Below are positions 32,704-41,694 of a stretch of 64,000 bases of DNA, piece by piece. The notes beneath the pieces were generated by a model. It saw only the letters and a program-made list of their open reading frames with translations. It did no database searches and had not been told where the DNA came from. The stretch comes from Gordonia humi (lineage in GTDB: Bacteria; Actinomycetota; Actinomycetes; Mycobacteriales; Mycobacteriaceae), in assembly GCF_014197435.1 (NCBI RefSeq), contig NZ_JACIFP010000001.1, forward strand, positions 1,550,001 through 1,614,000. The letters are read 5' to 3'. The position numbers were made by a program, and so were the translations under genes. The stretch's first letter is position 1. Every line of letters begins with the position of its first letter.

Positions 32704-34809
32704 GTGGCACAGGAAGTGCTGAACGACCTGACCAAGGTCCGCAACATCGGCATCATGGCGCACATCGATGCCGGCAAGACCACCACCACCGAGCGCATCC
32801 TCTTCTACACCGGTGTGAACTACAAGATCGGTGAGACCCACGACGGTGCATCGACCACCGACTGGATGGAGCAGGAGAAGGAGCGTGGTATCACCATCAC
32901 CTCCGCTGCTGTCACCTGCTTCTGGAACGACAACCAGATCAACGTCATCGACACCCCCGGCCACGTCGACTTCACGGTCGAGGTCGAGCGCGCCCTCCGC
33001 GTGCTCGACGGCGCCGTCGCCGTCTTCGACGGCAAGGAGGGCGTCGAGCCCCAGTCCGAGCAGGTCTGGCGTCAGGCCACCAAGTACGACGTTCCCCGCA
33101 TCTGCTTCGTCAACAAGATGGACAAGCTGGGCGCGGACTTCTACTTCACCGTGCAGACGATCATCGACCGCCTCGGCGCCAAGCCGCTGGTCATGCAGAT
33201 CCCGATCGGTGCCGAGGACGAGTTCGACGGCGTCGTCGACCTCCTCGAGATGAAGGCCATCACCTGGCGCGGAACCGTCGAGATCGGCGCCGAGCCGACC
33301 TTCGAGGAGATCCCCGCCGACCTGGTGGAGAAGGCCAACGAGTGGCGCGAGAAGCTGCTCGAGACGGTCGCGGAGTCCGATGAGGCGCTTCTGGAGAAGT
33401 ACTTCGGCGGCGAAGAGCTGACGATCGACGAGATCAAGGCCGCCATTCGCAAGATGACGATCAACTCCGAGATCTACCCGGTCCTGTGCGGCTCGGCGTT
33501 CAAGAACAAGGGTGTTCAGCCCATGCTCGACGCCGTCATCGACTACCTGCCGAACCCGATGGACATCGGTGAGATCGAAGGCCACGCCGTCGGCAACGAG
33601 GAGGAAGTCCTCACTCGTAAGCCGTCGCGCGACGAGCCGTTCTCGGCACTCGCGTTCAAGATCGCCGCTCACCCGTTCTTCGGCAAGCTGACGTTCGTTC
33701 GCGTGTACTCGGGCAAGGTCGAGCCGGGCACCCAGGTCCTGAATGCCACCAAGGGCAAGAAGGAGCGCATCGGCAAGCTCTTCCAGATGCACGCCAACAA
33801 GGAGAACCCGGTCGACGACGCCGTGGCGGGCCACATCTACGCGATGATCGGCCTCAAGGACACGACGACCGGCGACACCCTGTGCGCGCAGGACGCTCCG
33901 ATCGTCCTCGAGTCGATGAGCTTCCCGGACCCGGTCATCGAGGTCTCGATCGAGCCGAAGACCAAGTCCGACCAGGAGAAGCTGGGCACCGCGATCCAGA
34001 AGCTCGCCGAAGAGGACCCGACCTTCACGGTGAAGCTCGACGACGAGACCGGCCAGACCGTCATCGGCGGTATGGGCGAGCTCCACCTCGACATCCTCGT
34101 GGACCGCATGAAGCGCGAGTTCAAGGTCGAGGCGAACGTCGGCAAGCCGCAGGTGGCCTACCGCGAGACGATCCGCAAGACCGTCGAGAAGCACGAGTTC
34201 ACCCACAAGAAGCAGACCGGTGGCTCGGGTCAGTTCGCGAAGGTCATCATCAAGCTCGAACCGCTGGTCGACGCCGAGGACGGCGCCACCTACGAGTTCG
34301 CGAACGCCGTCACCGGCGGTCGCGTCCCGCGTGAGTACATCCCTTCGGTGGATGCCGGTGCGCAGGATGCGATGCAGTACGGTGTGCTGGCCGGCTACCC
34401 GCTGGTCAACCTGAAGGTCACCCTCCTCGACGGTCAGTACCACGACGTCGACTCGTCGGAGATGGCCTTCAAGATCGCCGGTTCGCAGGCCCTCAAGGAG
34501 TCCGCGAAGATGGCTCAGCCGGTCATCCTGGAGCCGCTCATGGCCGTCGAGGTCACGACTCCGGAAGAGTACATGGGCGACGTCATCGGCGACCTGAACT
34601 CCCGCCGTGGTCAGATCCAGGCCATGGAGGAGCGCAGCGGTGCTCGAGTCGTGAAGGCTCAGGTCCCGCTGTCGGAGATGTTCGGCTACATCGGCGACCT
34701 TCGGTCGAAGACTCAGGGCCGTGCGAACTACTCCATGGTCTTCGACTCGTACGCCGAAGTTCCGGCGAACGTGTCGAAGGAGATCATCGCGAAGGCGACG
34801 GGCGAGTAG
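32704..34809 (+). CDS. fusA: Elongation factor G
   Basis: 701 residues. GTPase motifs are visible: G1 [17 protein letters not shown], the switch region [16 protein letters not shown]3 [18 protein letters not shown]4 [13 protein letters not shown]. Domains II-V follow, with [19 protein letters not shown] and the domain [17 protein letters not shown]. It drives translocation on the ribosome and acts with RRF in recycling. The GTG has GAGGCG upstream, a weak ribosome site. The terminator before it implies partial readthrough or its own promoter. Confidence 0.98.
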   Translation: MAQEVLNDLTKVRNIGIMAHIDAGKTTTTERILFYTGVNYKIGETHDGASTTDWMEQEKERGITITSAAVTCFWNDNQINVIDTPGHVDFTVEVERALRVLDGAVAVFDGKEGVEPQSEQVWRQATKYDVPRICFVNKMDKLGADFYFTVQTIIDRLGAKPLVMQIPIGAEDEFDGVVDLLEMKAITWRGTVEIGAEPTFEEIPADLVEKANEWREKLLETVAESDEALLEKYFGGEELTIDEIKAAIRKMTINSEIYPVLCGSAFKNKGVQPMLDAVIDYLPNPMDIGEIEGHAVGNEEEVLTRKPSRDEPFSALAFKIAAHPFFGKLTFVRVYSGKVEPGTQVLNATKGKKERIGKLFQMHANKENPVDDAVAGHIYAMIGLKDTTTGDTLCAQDAPIVLESMSFPDPVIEVSIEPKTKSDQEKLGTAIQKLAEEDPTFTVKLDDETGQTVIGGMGELHLDILVDRMKREFKVEANVGKPQVAYRETIRKTVEKHEFTHKKQTGGSGQFAKVIIKLEPLVDAEDGATYEFANAVTGGRVPREYIPSVDAGAQDAMQYGVLAGYPLVNLKVTLLDGQYHDVDSSEMAFKIAGSQALKESAKMAQPVILEPLMAVEVTTPEEYMGDVIGDLNSRRGQIQAMEERSGARVVKAQVPLSEMFGYIGDLRSKTQGRANYSMVFDSYAEVPANVSKEIIAKATGE

Positions 34810-34872
34810 TACTCTCGTCTGCCAGTCTTGGCGGAACCATTGGCGGACCACCCCAGCGTGGACAAGCCAATA

Positions 34873-34904
34873 CCCCGGTCGGCGGCTCCCGCCGCCGATC
34901 GGGG
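34873..34904 (+). terminator. Hairpin between fusA and tuf
   Basis: A 14-bp stem with one G-U (CCCCGGTCGGCGGC against GCCGCCGATCGGGG) and loop TCCC. No T-run, so it may be an attenuator or RNA-processing/stability element rather than a full terminator. The tuf start follows 90 bases later. Confidence 0.45.
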
Positions 34905-34994
34905 ACCATGTAAAAGCCTCTCCGCATAACGTGGAGAACCCAATCGTCGACCGGGAACCACCCGGTGGCGCAGAGAAGTCCAGGAGGACATCAA

Positions 34995-36185
34995 GTGGCG
35001 AAGGCGAAGTTCGAGCGGACCAAGCCGCACGTGAACATCGGCACCATCGGTCACGTCGACCACGGCAAGACCACCACGACGGCTGCCATCACCAAGGTGC
35101 TGGCCGACCAGTACCCGGACCTGAACGAGAGCTTCGCTTTCGATCAGATCGACAAGGCGCCTGAGGAGAAGGCTCGTGGTATCACGATCAACATCTCCCA
35201 CGTCGAGTACCAGACGGAGAAGCGTCACTACGCTCACGTCGACGCTCCGGGCCACGCCGACTACATCAAGAACATGATCACCGGCGCCGCTCAGATGGAC
35301 GGTGCGATCCTGGTCGTGGCCGCCACCGACGGCCCGATGCCGCAGACCCGCGAGCACGTCCTCCTGGCCCGCCAGGTCGGCGTCCCCTACATCCTCGTCG
35401 CACTGAACAAGGCCGACATGGTCGACGACGAGGAGATCATGGAGCTCGTCGAGATGGAGGTCCGCGAACTGCTGGCCTCGCAGGAGTTCGACGAAGACGC
35501 TCCGGTCGTCCCGATCTCGGCGCTGAAGGCGCTCGAGGGCGACGAGAAGTGGGTCAAGTCGGTTCAGGACCTGATGGCCGCTGTCGACGAGTCGATCCCG
35601 GATCCCGTCCGCGAGACCGACAAGCCGTTCCTGATGCCCGTCGAGGACGTCTTCACGATCACCGGTCGTGGCACCGTCGTCACCGGTCGCGTCGAGCGCG
35701 GTGAGGTCAACGTCAACGCCGAGGTCGAGATCGTCGGTATCCGCGAGAAGTCGCAGAAGACCACCGTCACCGGCATCGAGATGTTCCACAAGCTCCTCGA
35801 CTCGGCACAGGCGGGCGACAACGCCGGTCTGCTGCTCCGTGGTCTGAAGCGCGAGGACGTCGAGCGCGGCCAGGTCATCGTCGCCCCGGGCACGACGACC
35901 CCGCACACCGACTTCGAGGGCCAGGCGTACATCCTGTCGAAGGACGAGGGCGGCCGTCACACCCCGTTCTTCAACAACTACCGTCCGCAGTTCTACTTCC
36001 GTACCACGGACGTGACCGGCGTCGTGACCCTCCCCGAGGGCACCGAGATGGTCATGCCGGGCGACAACACCGAGATGACTGTCAAGCTCATCCAGCCGGT
36101 CGCCATGGACGAGGGCCTGCGCTTCGCGATCCGCGAGGGTGGCCGCACCGTCGGTGCCGGCCGCGTCACCAAGATCATCGCCTGA
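34995..36185 (+). CDS. tuf: Elongation factor Tu
   Basis: 396 residues from a GTG preceded by AGGAGGA. GTPase motifs: [65 protein letters not shown] and the effector aspartates. Domains 2 and 3 follow ([53 protein letters not shown]). It delivers aminoacyl-tRNA to the ribosome. Last gene of the str operon, ended by a near-ideal terminator. Confidence 0.98.
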   Translation: MAKAKFERTKPHVNIGTIGHVDHGKTTTTAAITKVLADQYPDLNESFAFDQIDKAPEEKARGITINISHVEYQTEKRHYAHVDAPGHADYIKNMITGAAQMDGAILVVAATDGPMPQTREHVLLARQVGVPYILVALNKADMVDDEEIMELVEMEVRELLASQEFDEDAPVVPISALKALEGDEKWVKSVQDLMAAVDESIPDPVRETDKPFLMPVEDVFTITGRGTVVTGRVERGEVNVNAEVEIVGIREKSQKTTVTGIEMFHKLLDSAQAGDNAGLLLRGLKREDVERGQVIVAPGTTTPHTDFEGQAYILSKDEGGRHTPFFNNYRPQFYFRTTDVTGVVTLPEGTEMVMPGDNTEMTVKLIQPVAMDEGLRFAIREGGRTVGAGRVTKIIA

Positions 36186-36217
36186 TCTTCGTTGAACGGC
36201 TGACCGTCTAGGTCGAT

Positions 36218-36253
36218 GAGAGCCCCGCTCCGATTCGTCGGAGCGGGGCTCTT
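36218..36253 (+). terminator. Terminator of tuf
   Basis: A perfect 15-bp stem (36219-36233 with 36238-36252) closed by the stable tetraloop TTCG, extended by one G-T pair. It ends the str operon. Confidence 0.85.
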
Positions 36254-36411
36254 GCGCTGTCGCGACCATCCGGCAGTGCCCTGCGACCGTCCTCTCCGGC
36301 GACCTCGCCCCGACGGGCCGATCGGCGCAGGTCGGCGTCGGTCCCGGTCGGATCGCTGATCGTCGTCGTATCCGAGTGGACCGCATCCGGCTCGCTGAAT
36401 AGTCTGAACGG

Positions 36412-36630
36412 GTGAACGCCGCAGACGTCATGAAGACCTTCGGGCGGACACTGGGCTTCATGCTCGTCGCGGGCGCGGTCGGGCCGATCTTCCTGATCCT
36501 GTATTTCGTGGCGGGTGAGGGCGTGTCGTGGCTGCTGTGGACCGGACTGGCTGTGATCGTTCTCGACGTCGTCGGCGCCGTCGGTCTCACTGTGACGTCG
36601 GTCCGGGGGCGTCCGCGTCGAACCGGCTGA
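36412..36630 (+). CDS. Small two-helix membrane protein
   Basis: 72 residues with two hydrophobic segments (about 12-34, [20 protein letters not shown], and 38-60, [20 protein letters not shown]) and a basic C-terminus (RGRPRRTG). The GTG start has no ribosome site, but TAGTCT at 36400-36405 lies 6 bases upstream, so the message should be leaderless. I recognise no family. It stands alone between tuf and the hydrolase gene. Confidence 0.65.
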   Translation: MNAADVMKTFGRTLGFMLVAGAVGPIFLILYFVAGEGVSWLLWTGLAVIVLDVVGAVGLTVTSVRGRPRRTG

Positions 36631-36743
36631 CGGCCGCGCGAGTGCGAGCGGGTCAGCGGCGACGAGTATTCGTCCCTCGGCGCCCGGCCCGCAGTGTGCA
36701 CCGCGTCGTCACCGGACGAGGCGATACGCCCTACTCTGGACAA

Positions 36744-37493
36744 GTGGCTGTGGAACGTCGAAGCGTGTCTCGCGCGGGTCTGTCTCTGTCGATAGCGGTC
36801 TCCGGCGCCGGTCGGTCCCAGGTCCCGGTGGTCCTCGTGCACGGGATGGGCGGGGATCACACCACGTGGGGGCCGCTCGCTCGTCGACTCCGGCGCGGTG
36901 GGCGGACAGTGATCAGCGTCGATCTGCGCGGCCACGGCAGGACCGGGCCCGCGGAGTCGTACCTTCTCGACGACTTCCGCGACGACCTCGCAGCCGTCGT
37001 CGCCGATCTGGATGTCGATTCGATCGATCTCGTCGGCCACTCACTCGGTGCGCACACCGCGCTGCGATACGCGATCGCCGCCCCGGACCGCATCAGACGC
37101 CTCGTCCTGGAGGAGATTCCGCCGATGCCGCGCGATCACGCCGATCTCGCCGAGGACATCGCCCCGTCGTCGACGTTGGGCGAGCGCATCCGCGGCATCG
37201 GTGCGGTGGTGCTCAATCCGATCCCTTTCCTGCGTTTCGACCGTGCACTCGCCGACCCGGTCCTGACCGCGTTCACCGTCGCCGATCCGGAGTGGTGGCG
37301 CAGCCTGCGGAGAGTGAGTGCCCCGACGCTGGTGGTCTCCGGCGGTTCACGCAGCTTTCTGCCGCCGAAGCACCTGCGGGATCTGGCGTCGGCGCTCCCC
37401 GCGGGCGACTTCGTCACGATCGACGCCGGGCACAGCGTTCATCGGGATCGCCCCGTCGAATTCGCCGATGCCGTGTGCACGCACCTGCGTTGA
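36744..37493 (+). CDS. Alpha/beta hydrolase
   Basis: 249 residues from the GTG at 36744; TACTCT at 36732-36737 ends 6 bases before it, so it is probably leaderless. Family motifs: [21 protein letters not shown] (oxyanion loop), [13 protein letters not shown], the nucleophile elbow [15 protein letters not shown] and the C-terminal histidine in [11 protein letters not shown]. The acid is probably the aspartate in the DPEWWRSL region or just after VVSGGS. Substrate unknown; such enzymes act as esterases, lactonases or peptidases. Confidence 0.85.
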   Translation: MAVERRSVSRAGLSLSIAVSGAGRSQVPVVLVHGMGGDHTTWGPLARRLRRGGRTVISVDLRGHGRTGPAESYLLDDFRDDLAAVVADLDVDSIDLVGHSLGAHTALRYAIAAPDRIRRLVLEEIPPMPRDHADLAEDIAPSSTLGERIRGIGAVVLNPIPFLRFDRALADPVLTAFTVADPEWWRSLRRVSAPTLVVSGGSRSFLPPKHLRDLASALPAGDFVTIDAGHSVHRDRPVEFADAVCTHLR

Positions 37494-37550
37494 CACACTG
37501 AACGTGCACGAACGACCCCGGTGACCGTCGTTCGTACACGTTCGGTGTCA
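37491..37550. terminator. Bidirectional terminator, imperfect long stem
   Basis: Arms at about 37491-37516 and 37527-37550 pair over 23 positions (ACGAACGAC, GTG, GAAC, TGACAC blocks) with one mismatch, one G-T and a 2-base bulge. It lies between the convergent hydrolase and PhnB-like genes and includes the hydrolase stop codon. Confidence 0.65.
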
Positions 37551-37555
37551 GAGCC

Positions 37556-37963
37556 TCACACCTCGCTCGCGACCATCCACGCGATGCCGAAGCGATCGGT
37601 GAACATGCCGAACCAGGCACCCCACGGGGCCTGTGCGAACGGCACGGCGACGGTGCCGCCGTCGGAGAGTCCGTCCCAGATGCGGCGCAGTTCGTCGACG
37701 TCGGAACCGCTGTAGGACACCGAGATGCCGGTGGGCGGCGCGTAGGGCATCGTGCTCGGCGTGTCCGACCCCATCAGGACCAGTCCGTCGTCGGTGGTGA
37801 GCTGCGAGTGCATCACCAGCTCGCGCTCCGCCGGGTCGGGCACCATGTCGGGAAAGTCGGCGAACGTCGTGATAATGAGGTCGCCGCCCAGCACGGTGCG
37901 GTAGAACTCCATCGCGTCGCGGGCGTTGTTCTTGAACGATATGTACGGGTTGAGATTGGCCAT
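37556..37963 (-). CDS. PhnB/VOC-superfamily protein
   Basis: 135 residues from the ATG at 37963, chosen because GGGAG lies upstream and the family start MANLNPYISFKNNARDAMEFY follows. The motif YRTVLGGDLIITTF and the C-terminal APWGAWFGMFTDRFGIAWMV are those of PhnB-like vicinal-oxygen-chelate proteins (old name: 3-demethylubiquinone-type). The function of this group is not settled; metal-binding residues are partly replaced. Single gene. Confidence 0.85.
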   Translation of the reverse strand: MANLNPYISFKNNARDAMEFYRTVLGGDLIITTFADFPDMVPDPAERELVMHSQLTTDDGLVLMGSDTPSTMPYAPPTGISVSYSGSDVDELRRIWDGLSDGGTVAVPFAQAPWGAWFGMFTDRFGIAWMVASEV

Positions 37964-38424
37964 CGTCAGCTCCCTGCCGAGAAGGATCATGGCCGCACGT
38001 CACAGCCACGAGAGGAACGATAGACCTCATGGCGCTGTCGAACAGGTCGTCCGTGACTGCGGAACGGGTGAAACGGTCGCACGGACGATCAGTTCGATTC
38101 GCGGGCGTGATTCGAATCGATTGATCGGTGGTGATCGAGGCGGTCGTGTACTCGATCGCCGATCGCTGGTCATGGTGTTAACGACGGAATTGCTGACCGA
38201 TGGACGAATCCCCCGCGGGGGTTGTCCGTATGATCCGCGCCACAGGTCGATTCGACAGCCGAAACCGTGTGTCGAGTTGGATGTACATGCAGGTTGATGC
38301 CTACGTAACGGGGCATGTCCACCGTATCGACGGGAGGGGGGATGCAGGTGTATCGCGAACTTCACGACTCGCGTGATCGACCGAGGAAGCGGATGCACGC
38401 GTTTGCTCGACTATGGTGGGGATC
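37964..38424. other. Intergenic region without a convincing gene
   Basis: About 460 bases between the PhnB-like and ArsR-type genes. It contains an inverted repeat TCGATTCG-N11-CGAATCGA (38094-38120), a 12-bp palindrome CCCCCGCGGGGG (38210-38221) and a probable leaderless -10 TATGGT (38412-38417) for the ArsR-type gene. Short reading frames on both strands have no family features. Confidence 0.5.
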
Positions 38425-38751
38425 ATGTCCGACATCTATCGCGCCATAGCCGACCCGACGAGGAGGCGGATACTGGACGATCTTCTGGCGCGAGATGACG
38501 TGACCCTGTCGGAGATATGCAACGGGCTGGTTGCGAATGGGATCGTGGTGTCCCGACAGGCGGTCTCCCAGCATCTCGCGGTGTTGGAGAGCGCCGGTCT
38601 CGTCCAGTCGAGGAGGGTCGGGCGGACGAAACGTCACACCGTTCACACCGAGCCGCTCGCTCGGATCGCATGGCGATGGCCGCCGACGGGCGCTGTCGAC
38701 GCTCCCGGCGGTCGCTCCGCCGACGAGCGCTTCGGCGGAGATCGGTCGTGA
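38425..38751 (+). CDS. ArsR/SdpR-type winged-helix regulator
   Basis: 108 residues. MSDIYRAIADPTRRRILDDLL and VSRQAVSQHLAVLESAGLVQSRRVGRTKRHTVHTEPL are the ArsR-superfamily winged helix; no metal-binding cysteines are present, so it belongs with the SdpR-like, non-metal group. The ATG at 38425 is favoured over one at 38413 because TATGGT lies 7 bases upstream, which fits a leaderless start. The C-terminal 30 residues are low-complexity. Targets are unknown; the inverted repeat at 38094-38120 is a candidate. Confidence 0.78.
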   Translation: MSDIYRAIADPTRRRILDDLLARDDVTLSEICNGLVANGIVVSRQAVSQHLAVLESAGLVQSRRVGRTKRHTVHTEPLARIAWRWPPTGAVDAPGGRSADERFGGDRS

Positions 38752-38793
38752 CCCGCGCGGTACGGCGCGGCGGTGCGATGTAAGAGTGTCGAT

Positions 38794-39486
38794 ATGACGA
38801 ATGCCGACCACGAAGTCATCGCGCGAGTGCTGTCCGATCGGTACAGCTGCCGCGCATTCCTGCCGGACCGCGTGCCCGCGGAGACACTGCGCACATTGTT
38901 CTCCGGCGCGCAGCGCACGGCGTCGTGGTGCAATTCTCAGGCGTGGCAGGTCACGCTCGTCAGCGGCGATGAGGCGGTGTCCTTCGGAGAGGATCTCACC
39001 GCGTGGGTCGCCGCGGGCAACCCCGTGGTCCTCGACATCGATGCTCCGTATCGATACGAGGGCGTCTATGCGCAGCGTCGCCGAGGAGCGGGATTCGGTC
39101 TGTACGAGGCCGTGGGGATCGCACGGGACGATGTGGAGGGACGAGCCCGGCAGATGCTGAAGAACTTCTCGTTCTTCGGAGCGCCGCATGTCGCGGTCAT
39201 CACCTCGCCGAAGTCCTTGGGGCCCTACGGTGCCGTCGACTGCGGCGCCTACGTGTCGACTCTGCTGACCGTCGCGCAGAGCCTCGGACTGGCGACCGTG
39301 GCGCAGGCGTCGATCGCGATGCATTCGGATTTCGTGCGCCGACGCCTCGACGTCGCCGCCGACCGCGACGTCATCTGCGCGGTCTCCCTCGGATATCCGG
39401 ACACGGCCGATCCGGTGAACGGGTTCCGGACCGACCGGGCCGACATCGACGACGTCGTGGACGGCCTCCCGCCTCTCGACCGGTGA
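38794..39486 (+). CDS. Nitroreductase-family oxidoreductase
   Basis: 230 residues. The start DHEVIARVLSDRYSCRAFLPDRVPAETLRTLFSGAQRTASWCNSQAWQVTLV is the FMN-binding first third of nitroreductases; MLKNFSFFGAPHVAVIT and YVSTLLTVAQSLGLATVAQASI follow the family. The enzyme would reduce nitro, quinone or enone groups with NAD(P)H. A TAAGAG 7 bases before the ATG hints at leaderless translation. It lies 42 bases after the ArsR-type gene, possibly its target. Confidence 0.85.
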   Translation: MTNADHEVIARVLSDRYSCRAFLPDRVPAETLRTLFSGAQRTASWCNSQAWQVTLVSGDEAVSFGEDLTAWVAAGNPVVLDIDAPYRYEGVYAQRRRGAGFGLYEAVGIARDDVEGRARQMLKNFSFFGAPHVAVITSPKSLGPYGAVDCGAYVSTLLTVAQSLGLATVAQASIAMHSDFVRRRLDVAADRDVICAVSLGYPDTADPVNGFRTDRADIDDVVDGLPPLDR

Positions 39487-39534
39487 CGCACTCGGCTCTG
39501 CCGGGGTGTGACGGCTCGGGCGTGACGGCTGGGG

Positions 39535-40455
39535 TCAGCCGTTGTGCAGCGGGCGGGGATCGATGCCTTCGCGCGCCCAGGCCTGCGCCGCCCACGGCAC
39601 ATAGAGTGCGGTGATCGGAAGCCTGTTGATCAGCGGGTTGATCCGGCGCATGAACCCCGCGAAGCGGTCGAACCTGCGCTGATCTCGAGCGGACCAGTCC
39701 AGGTCGCACACCTCGCGCATCTGTGGCGGGAGCGTGCCGACGATGACGATGTGCAACGCGGCGTTCAGTGGCGTCGACGCGATGCGCCACAGCGGCTTCG
39801 GCATCCACGCCGGGCCCGGCACGCCCTTGCGGAGATAGCCGGTGGCGTAGGTGATCGTCCGGGTCGGAGCGAATCGTTCGAGCATCGAGTCCCAGTACTC
39901 GCGGAACTCCTCGTACGTCTGGGGCTGGCTGCGCGCCGAGACGCCGTACAACTGGTACCAGATCTTGCTCTCTTCGAAGATCTGCACCTTCTCCTCGTAG
40001 GAGAGGCGGCGGATGAACGTGTCGGTGATGAACAGAACCTGATCGACGAAGGTCGCGTGCGCCCAGTAGAACAGCTCCGGGTTCAGCGCGTGGTAGCGCG
40101 ATCCGTCGCTGATGGTGCCCTTGATGTCGCGATGGAAGTCGCGGACCCGATGGCCCCAGGTGTGCGGACTGTCCGAGTACACGGTCCGCATGATCGGCGG
40201 GCCGGACCGCCGGGCGCGCCCGAGGAAGTCGCTGAAGATCACGGAGTGGTCTTCGACGCCCTGTGCGAGCTGTTCGATGCAGTTCTCGGTTCCGGCGAGG
40301 CGCTGAAAGCCGAGGAGGCCTCGGCTGTCGCCGTAGAACTTCCAGATCAACGAGTCCGCGCCGAGTCGCAGGTCCAACGAGTCGATGTCGGCGTCGTCGA
40401 CGACGGCGGCCTCCGCCTCGCGGATGTTGGTGTCGAAGTCGGTGGTTGAGGTCAT
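39535..40455 (-). CDS. DUF2236 (MpaB/Lcp-type) putative oxygenase
   Basis: 306 residues. The pattern LIWKFYGDSRGLLGFQRL, TVYSDSPHTWGHRVRDFHRDIKG and GSRYHALNPELFYWAHATFVDQVLF is the DUF2236 / ER-bound oxygenase mpaB catalytic domain, a heme-type fold related to latex-clearing protein. The histidines in DFHRDI and WAHATF are likely ligands or catalytic. The ATG at 40455 is preceded by TACGCT six bases upstream (leaderless). A TetR-type operator covers its -35 region and recurs before the P450 gene, so the two oxygenases are probably co-regulated. Substrate unknown. Confidence 0.82.
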   Translation of the reverse strand: MTSTTDFDTNIREAEAAVVDDADIDSLDLRLGADSLIWKFYGDSRGLLGFQRLAGTENCIEQLAQGVEDHSVIFSDFLGRARRSGPPIMRTVYSDSPHTWGHRVRDFHRDIKGTISDGSRYHALNPELFYWAHATFVDQVLFITDTFIRRLSYEEKVQIFEESKIWYQLYGVSARSQPQTYEEFREYWDSMLERFAPTRTITYATGYLRKGVPGPAWMPKPLWRIASTPLNAALHIVIVGTLPPQMREVCDLDWSARDQRRFDRFAGFMRRINPLINRLPITALYVPWAAQAWAREGIDPRPLHNG

Positions 40456-40473
40456 GGCATCAGCGTAACCCCA

Positions 40474-40505
40474 CTTTGGAACAGAATAAAGAGTTTGTTC
40501 CAAAG
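40474..40505. promoter_or_regulatory. TetR-type operator, copy 1
   Basis: CTTTGGAAC (40474-40482) and GTTCCAAAG (40497-40505) are perfect 9-base inverted arms around an AT-rich 14-base centre. The inner 24 bases (40478-40501) match the site at 41621-41644 at 18 positions. It covers the -35 of the DUF2236 gene and lies upstream of menC. Confidence 0.75.
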
Positions 40506-40549
40506 TTTGCGGCGAACGCGTCCGGCGCGCGGCGAACTAGTCTGGCGGC

Positions 40550-41608
40550 ATGGTGTTCTCGCAGCCGACAGGGAAGAACAAGCAATCGCCGTTCGGCACG
40601 TCCGACGATCGACGCGATCCGAAGACGACGTTCCGGCTCAGGCCGAAGGACGCTCCGCCTCCGTCGATGCCGACGGCCGACGACCTGATCGCGTCCTCGC
40701 GCGTGGTGTCGTTGCCGATGCGCACCGCGTTCCGCGGAATCACCGTCCGCGAGGCGATGATCTTCGCCGGCCCGGCCGGATGGGGTGAGTTCGCGCCGTT
40801 CACCGAGTACGACGACGCCGAGTCGCGCATCTGGCTCGCCGCGGGCATCGAGGCGGCGTTCCTCGGTGCGCCCGAGCCGCTGCGGGACGAGGTCGATGTG
40901 AACGCGACCGTGCCCGCGGTGGCGGCCGCCGACGTGGCCGAGATCATCGCTCGTTATCCGGGGGCGACGACCGCGAAGGTGAAGGTGGCCGAGTCCGGTC
41001 AGACTCTGGCCGACGACGTCGCTCGCGTGGAGGCGGTGCGTGATCTCGTGCCGACGGTCCGGGTGGATGCGAACGGCAACTGGTCCGTCGCCGAGGCGAT
41101 CGAGGCCATCGCGGCGTTGGGCGACCTCGAATACGTCGAGCAGCCGTGCCGGACCGTCGATGAGCTCGCCGAGGTTCGGCGTGCGGTGTCCACCCCGATC
41201 GCCGCCGACGAGTCGATTCGGCGATCCACCGATCCGATGCGGGTCGCCAAGGCCGGCGCCGCCGACGTCGCGGTGCTCAAAGTCGCGCCGCTCGGCGGTA
41301 TGCGCGCCCTGCTCGCGACGGCTGCCAAGCTGCCGATGGACGTCGTGGTCTCCAGTGCGCTCGACACCGCAGTCGGCATGTCCGCCGGAGTCGCCGCCGC
41401 GGCGGCGCTCCCGAATCTGCATCGTGCGTGCGGACTGGGCACGGGGGCCATGTTCGTCCGTGACGTGGCGGAGCCGTTCGCGATGGTCGACGGCGCGGTG
41501 ACCGTCCGCGACGTGGCGCCCACCGCCGACCTTCCGTTGGCCTCCGCCGAGCGGACGCAGTGGTGGCACGACCGACTTCGCCGGTGTCATGCGCTTCTGG
41601 TGGGCTGA
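40550..41608 (+). CDS. menC: o-Succinylbenzoate synthase
   Basis: 352 residues. Enolase-superfamily residues are visible: ATTAKVKVAE (catalytic lysine pair), TVRVDANGNW (Asp), LEYVEQPC (Glu), IAADESIR (Asp) and VAVLKVAPLGG (Lys). The N-terminus of the domain reads VVSLPMRTAFRGITVREAMIFAGPAGWGEFAPF, as in mycobacterial MenC. It dehydrates SHCHC to o-succinylbenzoate in menaquinone synthesis. About 40 residues precede the usual start; I keep the ATG at 40550 because TAGTCT lies 6 bases before it (leaderless). An internal ATG at 40667 is the alternative. Confidence 0.9.
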   Translation: MVFSQPTGKNKQSPFGTSDDRRDPKTTFRLRPKDAPPPSMPTADDLIASSRVVSLPMRTAFRGITVREAMIFAGPAGWGEFAPFTEYDDAESRIWLAAGIEAAFLGAPEPLRDEVDVNATVPAVAAADVAEIIARYPGATTAKVKVAESGQTLADDVARVEAVRDLVPTVRVDANGNWSVAEAIEAIAALGDLEYVEQPCRTVDELAEVRRAVSTPIAADESIRRSTDPMRVAKAGAADVAVLKVAPLGGMRALLATAAKLPMDVVVSSALDTAVGMSAGVAAAAALPNLHRACGLGTGAMFVRDVAEPFAMVDGAVTVRDVAPTADLPLASAERTQWWHDRLRRCHALLVG

Positions 41609-41620
41609 CGTCGCGCACTA

Positions 41621-41644
41621 GAAACAAAATAGAAAATCTGTTCC
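41621..41644. promoter_or_regulatory. TetR-type operator, copy 2
   Basis: 24-base site reading GAAACAAAATAG... to ...TCTGTTCC, 18 of 24 identical to copy 1 at 40478-40501. It lies 51 bases before the P450 start, at the head of the P450-TetR-SDR operon, so the operon is probably autoregulated. Confidence 0.7.
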
Positions 41645-41694
41645 AATATCCCTGTGGCGTCATCGCGGACGCCACCGAGAGATGGGATGCAGCG

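Noticed and set aside
32680..34851. A 723-codon frame on the minus strand covering fusA
   Set aside because: Antisense to elongation factor G over its full length, low-complexity leucine/valine/arginine composition, no recognisable motif.
34728..37040. A 770-codon frame on the minus strand covering tuf
   Set aside because: Antisense to tuf and crossing a perfect terminator and two leaderless promoters; no domain features.
38210..38221. CCCCCGCGGGGG as a terminator
   Set aside because: No loop is left for a hairpin, and there is no gene ending close by on either strand. It is more likely a chance palindrome or a protein-binding site.
40667..41608. Shorter menC starting at the internal ATG
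   Set aside because: It fits the family length better, but there is no ribosome site or -10 before it, whereas the ATG at 40550 has TAGTCT at the leaderless distance. Kept as an alternative only.
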